Shown here piece after piece: positions 49,717-60,409 of a DNA stretch of 64,000 nt. The notes beneath the pieces are model-generated. The model was not told the DNA's origin. It saw only the letters and a program-made list of their open reading frames with translations, and did no database searches. Source of the DNA: Trichomonas vaginalis G3 (lineage: Eukaryota; Parabasalia; Trichomonadida; Trichomonadidae); the NCBI RefSeq assembly GCF_026262505.1, contig NC_067208.1, positions 17,679,962-17,743,961 of the forward strand, read 5' to 3'. The position numbers and the translations under genes were made by a program. Positions within the stretch are counted from its first letter, which is position 1. The number at the start of each line of letters is the position of its first letter.

Positions 49717-50601
49717 ATGGTTTCGAGTTTTATTAAGAGTTTACCACATGAATTTTGCCCCTTGCAAGCATATCGGATGTGCAAGCATCCCGTTTCATAC
49801 ATTTATATTGCAATTGATATCGTTTTATTGCTTCCCTTCTTTTATTTCGCAGCAACCCTATTCCGAAAACTTAAAATTCAACCAAAAAACAAATTTATGC
49901 CCGGATTACTATTTTCATTTTCAACAGCTACTTACATTATATACCGATGGTTTTCCGATTATGCATTTTCGTACTCATTTCATGACTACGACCAAGATTT
50001 TGCTTTTAGAGAGGGATTCATATGGGATGATATAGCAAAGTTATCGAAAGCCATGTTTCTTGATCAAATCGCCATAGTTTTAGTTGCATTTCAGTTTAAA
50101 TACGTGAAAATATTGAAGTATTTCAATTATGCAATATTCTTTTTATTCTTATTCAGATTGATATGCAAATGGATATTCATGTTTATACCTAAAGTCAACC
50201 CATTCACACTTCCCGTTATTAAAGATGTAATTTACAATGACAATCCAAACTATTTTAGGTTATTTTACGGATTTCTTTATTTAGTTACATTGCTGCTTAT
50301 TAACTTCTGTTTTGTGTTTTCAAAAATCAGAAATTGGATTCCAAAGCATGAATGCAATAAAATCTATATATGCACATTCTTTTTGGTTGTAGGATTATTT
50401 TCGACCGAATTTCTTCAGCAAATGAGATACTCAACTAATATGTACGGTTTCAACTACTTCAGATTTGCTGTTAATTGTATTATTAACTACTGCGTTGACT
50501 ATCCATTACTCATCATCATTTGGGTCCTTTCAGAACCTGAATACAATAATGACCAACAAACTCAAGATGTCCTGTATAGTGGAATGGGTTTGATAGATTG
50601 A
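49717..50601 (+). CDS. Seven-membrane-segment protein family, copy 2 (294 residues)
   Basis: It starts MVSSFIKSLPHEFCPLQAYR. About seven hydrophobic segments can be drawn, near residues 27-48, 58-76, 104-122, 130-152, 175-198, 208-225 and 252-272. Family motifs are EFCP, KHPVSYIYI, RKLK.Q..N.FMPGL, WDDIAKLSK...LDQIA.VL.AF, KILKYFN and DYPLLIIIWVLSEPEYN. I used ATG 49717 because the frame upstream has no other ATG and paralogues align from here. Seven segments suggest a receptor-like surface protein, but no known receptor family was recognised. Confidence 0.8.
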   Translation: MVSSFIKSLPHEFCPLQAYRMCKHPVSYIYIAIDIVLLLPFFYFAATLFRKLKIQPKNKFMPGLLFSFSTATYIIYRWFSDYAFSYSFHDYDQDFAFREGFIWDDIAKLSKAMFLDQIAIVLVAFQFKYVKILKYFNYAIFFLFLFRLICKWIFMFIPKVNPFTLPVIKDVIYNDNPNYFRLFYGFLYLVTLLLINFCFVFSKIRNWIPKHECNKIYICTFFLVVGLFSTEFLQQMRYSTNMYGFNYFRFAVNCIINYCVDYPLLIIIWVLSEPEYNNDQQTQDVLYSGMGLID

Positions 50602-51091
50602 CTCAAGATCGAATTACTGTTTTACAATATAATTAGATGCAATCATTTAATGAAATCTCTTTTATATGGCTATTACTCATTACTTTAGGTTAATTCAACT
50701 TATTGTAATCATACTAGGATATATATTATTATTTTTGAATAAATACTATGGATTTTAGTAACTCAAAACTTCATTCAATTTTTCTCTTTCTGATTAAGTC
50801 GAATTCGTTATGCATTGATGATCAGTAAAACATACACTTCTAAACTATTGCTGGATGGTAACAGTGATATCGATCATGAACATAACAATTATTTTCTTTA
50901 TTCATCGAAAGACAGTTATTATTATCCAATGACCGTCTCAAACCGTCAAATAGATTGATATGATGTCATAATCCGAATGTCCATAATAATTATTCGAATG
51001 AGGTAAAGTAATGTTTTGCATCAACAAAAAATTTAAATAGAGATAATAATTACAACTATTAAAAAACACAATTTATTCTTAAAAAAAAATT
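50602..51091. other. Host intergenic DNA
   Basis: AT-rich spacer between the convergent membrane-protein and Tudor-SN genes. It should hold both 3' ends; nothing else is supported. Confidence 0.5.
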
Positions 51092-53623
51092 TCAAAGATA
51101 ATCTGCATCAGGTTCATCAGGGATATATGATGCTGCTGTTTTTGTTGTCCATGCTCCGACACCCTCTTTCTTTGCTGTAAGTTCAATTCTGTCAAGTTCT
51201 TCTGAAATTTCGTCCAAAATTTCGTCATCTTCTAAGAAATCGCATGTTTCGTAGTGACAAAGTCCTGTTCTGAGCATAACAGCGTTAACAGATGTACTTC
51301 TGATCTCTGGATGTTGTGTCAGAAGAACATCTGGGTCAGGTTCATTAATATCGTCAACAACCAAGTGGCAATAGAGCTTCTGACCATCTACAGCTGTCCA
51401 AAGAAATTCTTCTGCCTCTTTCTTGAAGTCTTCATCCTCATTTTCGAATGGCCGAGTGAAAGCCAATCTCACAGACAATCCTTGCGGAGGGATTGCTGCT
51501 ATTTCTGGTGGTAATTCACGTAGGTTATTTACTGATATAGTATCATCAACACAAAGGTCGATAAAATCAACTTTTGCTTCGATATCGTTTAGATCAGAAA
51601 TTTTTGCTCTGTAAATCTTATCGCTGAAGATGGCGCCGACAACATCACCTCTCATTGGATTTTTTGGTCGGGTCCGGCAGTTGACAATTGTTTCCCTGAT
51701 CTTTTCGAAATCATCACTCATTATTGCGATGACAACAGTGATTGCGTCCCAGACACTGACGACTTTGCACTCGTATATTGTGTCCTTTTTGAGTCTGAAG
51801 ACCGTTCGTGATGAATCTGACCACATTCCGACTTCTGAACGTTGCGCTGACTGTTGGGCTGCAACAAGGACCTGGCGTTGAGGATGGCGTTGTGCTTCGA
51901 CGTGTAATGATGCAAATCCGCGTTTCAGAATTTCGGCTTCAAGTAAATATTCGTGATTTCCATCTTTTACGGTAACTGAGCCACAAAATGAACCAACCTT
52001 GTCAAGTTTTACGATAAATACTTCGCAGTTCCTCAGTTTGAAGTGGCGATTGCAATAATTTAGCGCATCAAAGCCAATTCGATCTTCGGAATCAGAAACT
52101 TTAAGTCCATATAGATTCATGCGAAGAATAATGTCGTATTCTGGGATTCTGACGATAAGTCTCGTACATGAAACAAAATATTCAATTATTCCGGACGTTT
52201 CCCGGCCATAAAGGGAATCGTAGTATGGCATTGATTTTTCTCTTGATGGTTCTCGAGAAAGAATAACAAATCTCTTAGGAGTTACAACATCATCCGAAAA
52301 AATTCCCTTTTTCTCGTTCCTTGCGAATTTGTCCGCTTCTGTAATAGAGTCTATGCAGGATGGGATCTTCTGTGAACGCAGGATGTTTTTCTTGCCATAG
52401 CCATTCTGAATAATCCTTGAATTCACGCAAAGAGTGTTTTCAAGGTACATTGAAACGTAGTAAATAGGAGTTTCACCAGATGTAACAGAAGAATCAACAA
52501 TACACTTAACGCGCTTTCCAATTAAAAGATTTCGGAGATATTCGTGACTTTCGAAGCCGTATGGCTCGCTGGAAGTATTATCGTATGGATTATATGCTGG
52601 TGTTCTAACGCCTGACAATGAAACCCTTTTGATTGTATCGTCATCTAAAATTATTTCAAAAATTGAGCTTCCACGAATATTCATGACAGTTCCATCGAAG
52701 GAAATAGTATCTTCTGGAGGAACAACGAATTTCTTCCATTGGTTCTTCTCTTCTTTTCGCGCTTTTTCTTCAATCATCTTATAATTCTCTGGATCAGGGA
52801 CATATGACAATGATGGTTCGTGGATTGATGCAAGACCCTCTTCTAGAAGTATTTTTCCAAAATCTGGACAATTCTTATGTGAAATAATTCCAAGAAAATA
52901 ATTTTGAGTGTCAACATATGAAACAATCTTGATTTTTAATGTACGTTGGAATAGGTTCATCTTGCAAAGGTATAATGCTTCATTAGCATATGGAAATACT
53001 TTGTCTTTTGTAATTAATGGACAAATAACTCCTGCAAGAGAAAGATGTATTGATTCGAAGTTAGGAAGTAAGAAGACATGATATGAGGATCCATTTGAAA
53101 ACCCATCGATGTAGCCTTCATATGTTTTACCGATTAAATTTCGTGGATTGAATTTTACTGGTAATTGACGTAAAAAATATGTATCACCCCATACTCCTCT
53201 ATTGTTTTCTTTAGCTGAATCTTGGTAGCGGAAAAGCTCTCGAGTGTAGTCGTTCATTATTTCGGATTTGACTTTGGCAAAACCAGCAGATATCATAGCG
53301 ATTCTGACATCCATGTTGTTGTAATCAATTAATTCGACTCTTCCAATTGAAAAAGGAACAGTGCCAAACGTGAAATTATTTCGTGTGTTTTTAGTTTCTT
53401 TAATATCACGAACAATGCATCTTCGACCAATAGCGAGTGTTCGTAAATAATTGAATGATGTCCACGCTTCGTACTCATCCTCTCGTTTCCCATCTGTTGT
53501 TCCTAATAAAGGAGAATGGCAGCCAAATAACTGAATGTAATTGATAGGTTTGCCTTCTTTCTCAATAAATTCTATATAAAGGCTTGACCCAGCATGGATT
53601 CCAACGACAATTCCTTTCTCCAT
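51092..53623 (-). CDS. Tudor staphylococcal nuclease (Tudor-SN / SND1 type)
   Basis: It encodes 843 residues. Four staphylococcal-nuclease-like folds run in series, at about 1-150 (MEKGIVVGIHAGSSLYIEF ... ENNRGVWGD), 165-300, 305-455 (SFDGTVMNIRGSSIFEIIL) and 475-625 (ending RSEVGMWSD). They are followed by a Tudor domain at about 650-770 (RGDVVGAIFSDKIYRAKISD) and a partial fifth fold to the end (KKEGVGAWT). Length and order match the eukaryotic Tudor-SN family, which acts in RNA processing, splicing, RNA decay and small-RNA complexes. It is a single-exon host gene in a row of unrelated membrane-protein genes. Confidence 0.9.
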   Translation of the reverse strand: MEKGIVVGIHAGSSLYIEFIEKEGKPINYIQLFGCHSPLLGTTDGKREDEYEAWTSFNYLRTLAIGRRCIVRDIKETKNTRNNFTFGTVPFSIGRVELIDYNNMDVRIAMISAGFAKVKSEIMNDYTRELFRYQDSAKENNRGVWGDTYFLRQLPVKFNPRNLIGKTYEGYIDGFSNGSSYHVFLLPNFESIHLSLAGVICPLITKDKVFPYANEALYLCKMNLFQRTLKIKIVSYVDTQNYFLGIISHKNCPDFGKILLEEGLASIHEPSLSYVPDPENYKMIEEKARKEEKNQWKKFVVPPEDTISFDGTVMNIRGSSIFEIILDDDTIKRVSLSGVRTPAYNPYDNTSSEPYGFESHEYLRNLLIGKRVKCIVDSSVTSGETPIYYVSMYLENTLCVNSRIIQNGYGKKNILRSQKIPSCIDSITEADKFARNEKKGIFSDDVVTPKRFVILSREPSREKSMPYYDSLYGRETSGIIEYFVSCTRLIVRIPEYDIILRMNLYGLKVSDSEDRIGFDALNYCNRHFKLRNCEVFIVKLDKVGSFCGSVTVKDGNHEYLLEAEILKRGFASLHVEAQRHPQRQVLVAAQQSAQRSEVGMWSDSSRTVFRLKKDTIYECKVVSVWDAITVVIAIMSDDFEKIRETIVNCRTRPKNPMRGDVVGAIFSDKIYRAKISDLNDIEAKVDFIDLCVDDTISVNNLRELPPEIAAIPPQGLSVRLAFTRPFENEDEDFKKEAEEFLWTAVDGQKLYCHLVVDDINEPDPDVLLTQHPEIRSTSVNAVMLRTGLCHYETCDFLEDDEILDEISEELDRIELTAKKEGVGAWTTKTAASYIPDEPDADYL

Positions 53624-54271
53624 TTATTTACTTCTCAAAGAAGTAATGTAAACTTCTCAAAAAAATTCAATTTGAAATGATACATTTCTCCTATAAACAC
53701 GGCATTGTGACAGCTACTTTTTTGACTCCACTTGGGATGCCCTAACAAGGGGAGTAGCTCTTAGTAATTATTTGATTTTTTTTTAGATGATGAGCTCCGT
53801 CTCCTAGTGAGAGAGAAGTGGGGGTTTGCAAGCTATTTGAAATCAGGTGTAAGCAATTCAATATCATCATACCTTACTGATGGAAGCGCATTAACATAAT
53901 ATATTCCAAATAAGTATGGGAAACGTTACATCTTTTGGATTTTAAATCCTTAAGGAAATTGTGAACTTCATTAAAATCAGAGCTTGAATGTAATACCCGA
54001 ATTTTTTGTGAATTCATTGACTGATTGAAGCAATTATTCATTTATTGATCATTGTTATTGTTAAAAGTTGATATATCGCTTATGAGCTTATTATTCTCAT
54101 CTATATCTATTTGGTTAATTCGGGAAAAAAATTGAGAATGTGAACTCTGATTATGGCCAATATTTCTCAGAAAAATTAGAAAGCACAGAAAATTTTATTT
54201 TGAACAAAAGAAATAGCTTTATCATACAGAATATGTTTTCTGAAAATTTTATGATTTTGCCAATTTTTTGA
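53624..54271. other. Host intergenic DNA with a small imperfect hairpin
   Basis: No gene is seen. A 10-bp stem, ACTCCACTTG against CAAGGGGAGT with one mismatch, lies at about 53725-53755 and is flanked by alternative pairing AGCTACT/AGTAGCT. It does not form a tRNA shape. Significance unknown. Confidence 0.4.
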
Positions 54272-55186
54272 ATGGCAAGTGTTTCGAGCTTTATTCGTTC
54301 CTTAAAAAAGGAATTTTGCCCTCTTGTTGGAGATACATACTGCAATCACCCTTCTTTGTACATTTATCTCGCTCTTAATATCCTAATGCTTCTTCCTTAC
54401 TTTTATTGTGTGGCCACTCTCTTTAGAAAGCTTAAATTCGAAGTAAGAAACAAAGTAATGCCTGGATTATTCTATACTATTGCTACATCAATTTATAATT
54501 TGGCTTCATGGTTTACTGATTATGCTTTAAATTACAATTTTCACGGCAATGACCAAGATTACTTTTTCAAAGAGAGCTTCATGTGGGATGACTTATCAAA
54601 GTTATCGAAAATCATGTTTCTTCATCAGATAGCTCTAGTTATGTTGGCATTTGAAAATAAGTTCGGAAAAATTCTTAAATATTTCAATTACCTAATGTTC
54701 TTCATATTCGGATTCAGATTTATAGGGAAATTCATTATACAATTTATTCCAAATGCTTATCCTTATGAAATTCCAGTACTTAAATACGTATTATACAATC
54801 TCAATCCAGCATATTTCAGTGCAATATATACATCGTTATACATATTAATGGTTGTTATTTTAAGTTTCTGTTTTGTTTTTTCAAAAATCAAAAATTATCT
54901 TCCTTCAGGTATTCTTCATCAAATTTACCTAGCAACATACTTTTTAGTGTTCGGACTTTTAAGTACAGAAGCAATTCAAGGATTTAGATATGGAAAATTA
55001 TTCATGAAAATTCGTGAAACTGATTTAAGTATGTATAACTATGTTCGCTTTATTGTGAGTTTCTATGTTAAGTATTGCGTTGATTATCCAATATTTATCA
55101 TAATTTGGATTTTATCCGCTCCTAATTACAATGAAGCGAAAACCAACGATGATATTCTTAATAGTAGCCTTGGCATATTAGAGTAA
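54272..55186 (+). CDS. Seven-membrane-segment protein family, copy 3 (304 residues)
   Basis: It starts MASVSSFIRSLKKEFCPLVG. Hydrophobic segments lie near residues 29-52, 63-82, 108-126, 135-157, 174-199, 213-234 and 262-282. The family motifs EFCP, NHPSLYIYL, RKLKFEVRNKVMPGL, MWDDLSKLSKIMFLHQIAL, KILKYFN and VDYPIFIIIWILSAPNYN are all present. It looks intact. It is in the same orientation as the next copy, 257 bp downstream. Function unknown; probably a surface or internal membrane protein of a trichomonad-specific family. Confidence 0.8.
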   Translation: MASVSSFIRSLKKEFCPLVGDTYCNHPSLYIYLALNILMLLPYFYCVATLFRKLKFEVRNKVMPGLFYTIATSIYNLASWFTDYALNYNFHGNDQDYFFKESFMWDDLSKLSKIMFLHQIALVMLAFENKFGKILKYFNYLMFFIFGFRFIGKFIIQFIPNAYPYEIPVLKYVLYNLNPAYFSAIYTSLYILMVVILSFCFVFSKIKNYLPSGILHQIYLATYFLVFGLLSTEAIQGFRYGKLFMKIRETDLSMYNYVRFIVSFYVKYCVDYPIFIIIWILSAPNYNEAKTNDDILNSSLGILE

Positions 55187-55443
55187 TATTATTCTTTTGT
55201 TGTTTTTATTTATAAATTGTCTAAATCTTTTGGAATTTAATAATTTTTTTTTCAAAAACAATGTTCTAAGTAGGACCATCTAATACTTATTTCATTTGTT
55301 AAACTCTTAAATGAAAAAATAAAGTTCTCAAATTTTGGGAGAGAAATTGACAATATTGAAATTTAAGGAAACTGAGTAAATAACTAGGCTTCAAATCATA
55401 TATTCTATATGTTTTAAAATTTTGTTGTATTGATCAGATTTTT

Positions 55444-56346
55444 ATGGAACTCAAAAACCACACTCTAAAATATTTAACTTCAAATAAAACTTGCACGTTT
55501 CAAGCAGTTTTGGAATGCAATCATCCGAGCTCTTTCATATACATATGCTTAGTGATAGTTTTAATTCTTCCGTTTTATTTTTATTCGGCAAAGATGATGA
55601 GAAGACTTAAATTTCAACTCAGAAATCAATTCATGCCTGGACTATTTTATGCCTTTGCAACAGGAATCTACAATGTCTGGTATTGGTACGATCAATATGT
55701 TTTATTTTATGATTTCCATGAAGAGGATGATGATTTTAATAATAGATCTAAGGGCATTTGGGACGAAATTGCTAAACTTGCATTTGTTATGTTTTTACAC
55801 CAGATTGCTACAGTTTTGATTGCATTTAATATTAAATGGGCAAAATATCTGAAATATTTCAATATTATATTCTTTCTGATATATTTGTTACGTTTTTTCG
55901 GTGAAATATTTTATACAATCTCAGGGTTTGCCAAAAATAGTTTAATTCAAACACTCCTTCACGATTCTGGTATATTTTATCGACTATTTTATGAGTTCTT
56001 ATTTTTATATTCCCTAATTCTTCTTAATATTTGTTTTGTTTTATCAAATATTAAAGATTTTATTCCGAAAAAGTTCCATATTCCAATTTACCTTTCAATA
56101 TTCTTTTTCGTGCTTTTTCTTTTTGTGACTGTTGAAGCAGACACATTCTATCATACTATATTTTTGAGATATTCGAATTCGGAACCAATCAAATTCAATT
56201 ATATCAAATTAGTAATACAGATAGTTCTTAATTTCTGTTTAGATATACCGACGTTGATTATTTTGTGGATTTTATCTTCAAATGATTTTGATGAGGATGA
56301 TGATACCACATCATCCATGATTTCACATGCAAGCTTATTAGACTAG
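55444..56346 (+). CDS. Seven-membrane-segment protein family, copy 4 (300 residues)
   Basis: It starts MELKNHTLKYLTSNKTCTFQ. It is the most diverged copy: EFCP has become TCTF, but NHPSSFIYI, RRLKFQLRNQFMPGL, IWDEIAKLAFVMFLHQIAT and LKYFN remain, and the end reads DIPTLIILWILSSNDFDEDD. About seven membrane segments can be drawn. It looks intact. Its divergence suggests the tandem family is older than the transposon insertions in copy 1. Confidence 0.78.
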   Translation: MELKNHTLKYLTSNKTCTFQAVLECNHPSSFIYICLVIVLILPFYFYSAKMMRRLKFQLRNQFMPGLFYAFATGIYNVWYWYDQYVLFYDFHEEDDDFNNRSKGIWDEIAKLAFVMFLHQIATVLIAFNIKWAKYLKYFNIIFFLIYLLRFFGEIFYTISGFAKNSLIQTLLHDSGIFYRLFYEFLFLYSLILLNICFVLSNIKDFIPKKFHIPIYLSIFFFVLFLFVTVEADTFYHTIFLRYSNSEPIKFNYIKLVIQIVLNFCLDIPTLIILWILSSNDFDEDDDTTSSMISHASLLD

Positions 56347-56793
56347 AAAATTGCATTTTTGCTGTTGTTCTAATACTTGATCCTACGATTATAATTGACT
56401 CAAATGAACTTCCAAGATTTACAGGAACAAAAAAACAAAGATTCATCATTACAAAACTTAACATCTTCACCACTTCACTTTATTAAAGTTTGTACTTACG
56501 CTCATCCGGCATTCAAATTTCTGACAACTGGAATGAAGCATCATTGAAAATTGACCCTAAACACAAGAGTTGAAGGCCTAGTCATAAGTGGGTGCACTCT
56601 GAATTAAATCATAAAAATTTCATATAAACGTTTATGAGGCTTTATCATATGATATTTCGTCATGAAAACAGTTTCACTTGTGATCATACCTTTGCTTATG
56701 TTTCTAAAATATCAAATTTTCATTGAGTATAGATTTTATGTTCAATGTAAATATGTAGGTAAACAATATCAAAGAAATTTCATTTCAATTTCT
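56347..56793. other. Host intergenic DNA
   Basis: AT-rich spacer between convergent genes. No supported feature. Confidence 0.5.
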
Positions 56794-58992
56794 TTATTCA
56801 AATTCAAAATTAAATGCTGGATTCTTAACGCAAAACAAATTAATATATCTATATATCAAGCTACAAATTAGTATAACGTGTAATATAACAATAAATACAA
56901 TCTCAGTAATTTGAACGGGAGTAAGTATACTAGGTCTATAATTGCCATCTTGTTCAACAACAAAAAGCTCAATTGTCATAGGATCGAAGTATTGTTGTTT
57001 GTCTGTTGAGACAGGAGATATTTGTAAATAGAACTTCTTCGTTGAAGGAATAATATTATAAATATACTTATTACCTGTGTTTCTGATCCAAACTCTATTT
57101 AGAATGGCCTTGCTATCAGGAGATATAATAGTTGCAGCGATTGCTGTAGAAAATCCATCATAAAGGATTCTATCAAGCTGCAGAACATATTCAACATATA
57201 TATCTTTTTCCTTTGTTGAGAATATTGATCCATTCTTTGGTTTGATTATGCTAGGCGTCAAAATATTTCTGTAATTGATTGACACATTTGATGAATAGAT
57301 ACATTTTGGATCCATAGAATCAACAATAAGTATCATATCAAGTTTATCCCTGAAAACACTAGGAACATAATCTATTAATATCTGTGTGAAATCTTTATTA
57401 AATTTAGCACTGATAATAACTCTATTATTTCCATCCGGTGATGAAACCCAGACTGTGTAGTAGGCCTTCCTTGCATCATCACTCACATTTACATCTACAC
57501 TTGCATTTTTCCCTGCATACAGAGTAATATTTTCTTCTTTGAATGTAACTTTTGAGACTTTTATTGCGAAAGGAGAATGACAATCATTCCTTTGATTTAT
57601 CAAAGAGATATTTGGAGCTATTTTGTTATAGAAGAACTTAAGACCTAAGCTCTCTATTGTTCCATGATATGCATCGTCTGCGACTCTAAATGAAACTGTC
57701 CATTTTCCTATTGGATTTTCGCCTAAGAATTTATATCCCATTAATTCAACTGAGTTTATTGTTGAAGTTAAGTCTGCCTCTGTTAATATTTTCATTTCAC
57801 ACCTTGTTCCATTTGGACTAATAATGTGTGGATTTAACGACCCAAATGATAATTTCTTCGATTTGAAGAATAAACTGACGCATAAAACAGATTTCGCACT
57901 TCTTTCTGTGAAATCAAAAGTAACGTTGTGCTCACGGTCTTCAATAATTAAATTTAAAGTTTTTTCAACTTTGTATTCATAAAATTTCCCAGTTGATGTC
58001 CAATTTAATGCGATATCAACAGCTCTACCCAGATTCAACCTTCCAAAGCCCGATCTTCTATTATAATTAAGTTGTATTCCATTTTTGTCCCAAATTATCG
58101 TGTTTGGATTTACTTTATCTGCAGAAAACGCAGTAATATAAAACAGATCAGATAATGTTAGGTTTGGATTTGCTTCCAATAAAACAGCAAGTCCACCTGC
58201 GAATATCGCTGCACTTGCGTTAGTCGATGTGAAGTTCTTATTTGTTGAATTAGTAGATTTTGGCGAAGCTGTAAAAATAGGAGCATTTCCGGCAGTAGGA
58301 GCAACCATAAAGACACTTGCACCTTCAGCAGAGTGAGATAAAGAAAGACCTCTGTTAGTAATTCCACTAATTGAAAAAACTAGTGGCCAACCTGAAGGTG
58401 GACTCAAAATAGGATCAAATGCAGTTTGATAACCCACAGGAACCACTATTGGATGTGGCCAATTTCCTTCTTGTGGATGATATAAACAATCATCTGCAAT
58501 TTCCTTAGGAATTACTTCTGGTTGAACGTATTGAACGTATCCATTCGGTTTCTCAATGTAAAGATATTGAAGGATTGATATATTCCACTTCAAACTCTGA
58601 TGGCACATCACAGTTTGAAGGTGTTCTGCTTGCATGGAATAGTTTGTGAAAAAATAAGATGCAACATTTGCTCCTGGAGCAACACCTTCAAATTCTGTAC
58701 CTCTTTTCCCTGCTGCTAGAGCTAATGATGCAGTTGCGATATTATGTGATGAATTCGTTGTCAACATGATTTCATTTGTATAAATATTAATAAACTGATC
58801 TTTGATTGCTCTATCTTTGTATGCAACATGATCGAAAAGCGCTCCATCAGACATTACGGCAATTGTGATTCCTTTCCCTGTGTATTTATCGTAATATGCA
58901 TGCCCAGACCAGTTGATATCTTCACCATCTAAGCCACCGTATTCATCATTTCCCGAATTTTTAAGCCACCACGCTACAAATAGATAAAACAT
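56794..58992 (-). CDS. Kexin-type subtilisin homologue (S8B), probably not catalytic
   Basis: It encodes about 730 residues. A subtilase fold spans about 35-335 (GKGITIAVMSDGALFDHVAY; SSHNIATASLALAAG; GVAPGANVASYFF; STNASAAIFAGGLAVLL). A P-domain spans about 340-470, with NPIGKWTVSFRVAD and GTIESLGLKFFY. A long beta-rich part follows, and one membrane segment lies near the C-terminus (IVFIVILHVILICSLIY). The His (H83) is kept, but the catalytic Asp position reads Ser (S48) and the catalytic Ser position reads Asn (N258). I used ATG 58992; no propeptide is seen. It is likely a membrane-anchored pseudoprotease of the trichomonad subtilase family. Confidence 0.8.
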   Translation of the reverse strand: MFYLFVAWWLKNSGNDEYGGLDGEDINWSGHAYYDKYTGKGITIAVMSDGALFDHVAYKDRAIKDQFINIYTNEIMLTTNSSHNIATASLALAAGKRGTEFEGVAPGANVASYFFTNYSMQAEHLQTVMCHQSLKWNISILQYLYIEKPNGYVQYVQPEVIPKEIADDCLYHPQEGNWPHPIVVPVGYQTAFDPILSPPSGWPLVFSISGITNRGLSLSHSAEGASVFMVAPTAGNAPIFTASPKSTNSTNKNFTSTNASAAIFAGGLAVLLEANPNLTLSDLFYITAFSADKVNPNTIIWDKNGIQLNYNRRSGFGRLNLGRAVDIALNWTSTGKFYEYKVEKTLNLIIEDREHNVTFDFTERSAKSVLCVSLFFKSKKLSFGSLNPHIISPNGTRCEMKILTEADLTSTINSVELMGYKFLGENPIGKWTVSFRVADDAYHGTIESLGLKFFYNKIAPNISLINQRNDCHSPFAIKVSKVTFKEENITLYAGKNASVDVNVSDDARKAYYTVWVSSPDGNNRVIISAKFNKDFTQILIDYVPSVFRDKLDMILIVDSMDPKCIYSSNVSINYRNILTPSIIKPKNGSIFSTKEKDIYVEYVLQLDRILYDGFSTAIAATIISPDSKAILNRVWIRNTGNKYIYNIIPSTKKFYLQISPVSTDKQQYFDPMTIELFVVEQDGNYRPSILTPVQITEIVFIVILHVILICSLIYRYINLFCVKNPAFNFEFE

Positions 58993-59278
58993 CTTAAAAT
59001 TGCTCACGCGGTAATCAAAATTGCGAACTCTGTTCTCAAATCATTTCTAACATAATCTTTTTACAAAGACATTGCTTGTTTTAAATCACTGCTTTTGATA
59101 ATTTTATATCAATTTGATAAAATTAAATAAATTGAAAGCTAAATAATTGATATTTCAAATGGATTCAAATAAGTAATGCCGAGTTTATTTAGTAATATAG
59201 ACATTAGGGGTAATATCAAATGCTTAACTAATTAATGTTTGTTGTTATAAAACGAATTATTCTGAAATAATTTGTGAG
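58993..59278. other. Host intergenic DNA upstream of the kexin homologue
   Basis: AT-rich, no gene. It must contain the promoter of the minus-strand gene starting at 58992. Confidence 0.4.
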
Positions 59279-60409
59279 AGAAAATTCTAGGGTTGTTAAA
59301 AATATCAAAAATTAGCGTTTTGAAGACACCATGGTGTCTTATAATTTTCCCTTCCTTACTGGCGTGTAGAAATAAATGCGCCAATAGATTGAAGAAGAAG
59401 AATTGTTTTTCTCTTAATGAACTTTAATCCTTTTGATATAAGAATATTAAAAACATTAATATAATTTCGATTTCGGAAATTCAATAGCCAAATTTTTTGT
59501 CGATTTCGGAAATAACAGGATTCCGCATCCAACACGCAACAACAAAACACAAAACACACTTTTTGGTTCTTTCATCGTTTTAATCGTAATTTAGGTAATA
59601 CATGATTTGGATAAATTTTACAAAAATAGAACCTATATTATATTGTTTTCAAAGATTCTTGCAAATCATCAAAAATAATTGTATTTTAAAAAACGATCGA
59701 ATTATCCTTTCATTATTTTAAACTTAAATTAGTTTTTATGATTGACTAAAGCAATCATATTTATTCATCATTAAATAAACAAAAAAATAATATTTGAGAG
59801 TTATTTCAAAAAAACACATTGAATATATTAATTTGTCTCAATTTCAGTATTATAAATTTTTATAATTTCAATATTTTGAAATACACTTTTAAATATTTCA
59901 ATATTTATGATATTTCAATGTATTAAGTGGTCTCAAATTGAGCTTCTCAAATATAAATTGGCCTATTCAAAAAATAAAATTAAATAGTATTCAAAATAAT
60001 AAATAAAAGTGATTGAGGTCATAGCAAAACGGCTGTTTCAGTCATTAATTCTTAAAAATAAAAAGGGTAAAAACTAAATACAATGGGTAAAATTCAATAG
60101 TGTCTGTGCTATCGTTCAATTTGAAGGTGTCTTTTGAAACCGCAAGACACATTGAATTTTTGAATAGTGTATTATGGTTTGACAGACACCAATGAAAAAA
60201 TAAAATGATATTTATTTTAAATATATAAGATCCTTATATAAAATATAAATATTTTATCGTTTTATTTTCTTGTTTTAGAAATGTTTTTTATTGAAAAATC
60301 AATAAAACTAACTCCAAAATAAAATTTTTGATTTAAAGACACTATGATGACACCAGGCAAATCTTCCAAGACACCTATCGTCGGGAATCTAACAACCCTA
60401 GAATTTTCT
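59279..60409. mobile_element. Candidate DNA element C with 20-bp inverted ends (1131 bp)
   Basis: AGAAAATTCTAGGGTTGTTA at 59279-59298 is exactly inverted at 60390-60409. No clear target duplication and no coding frame were found. Inside the left end lies a perfect 18-bp palindrome AAGACACCATGGTGTCTT (59323-59340), with further GACACC boxes near the right end. It overlaps the left arm of the large palindrome at 59411-61240, so the two structures are nested or share history. Confidence 0.5.

Noticed and set aside
53700-53770. Possible tRNA or snRNA in the gap before the third membrane-protein gene
   Set aside because: The stem pattern does not fit a cloverleaf and no anticodon or T-loop consensus is present; only an imperfect hairpin remains.
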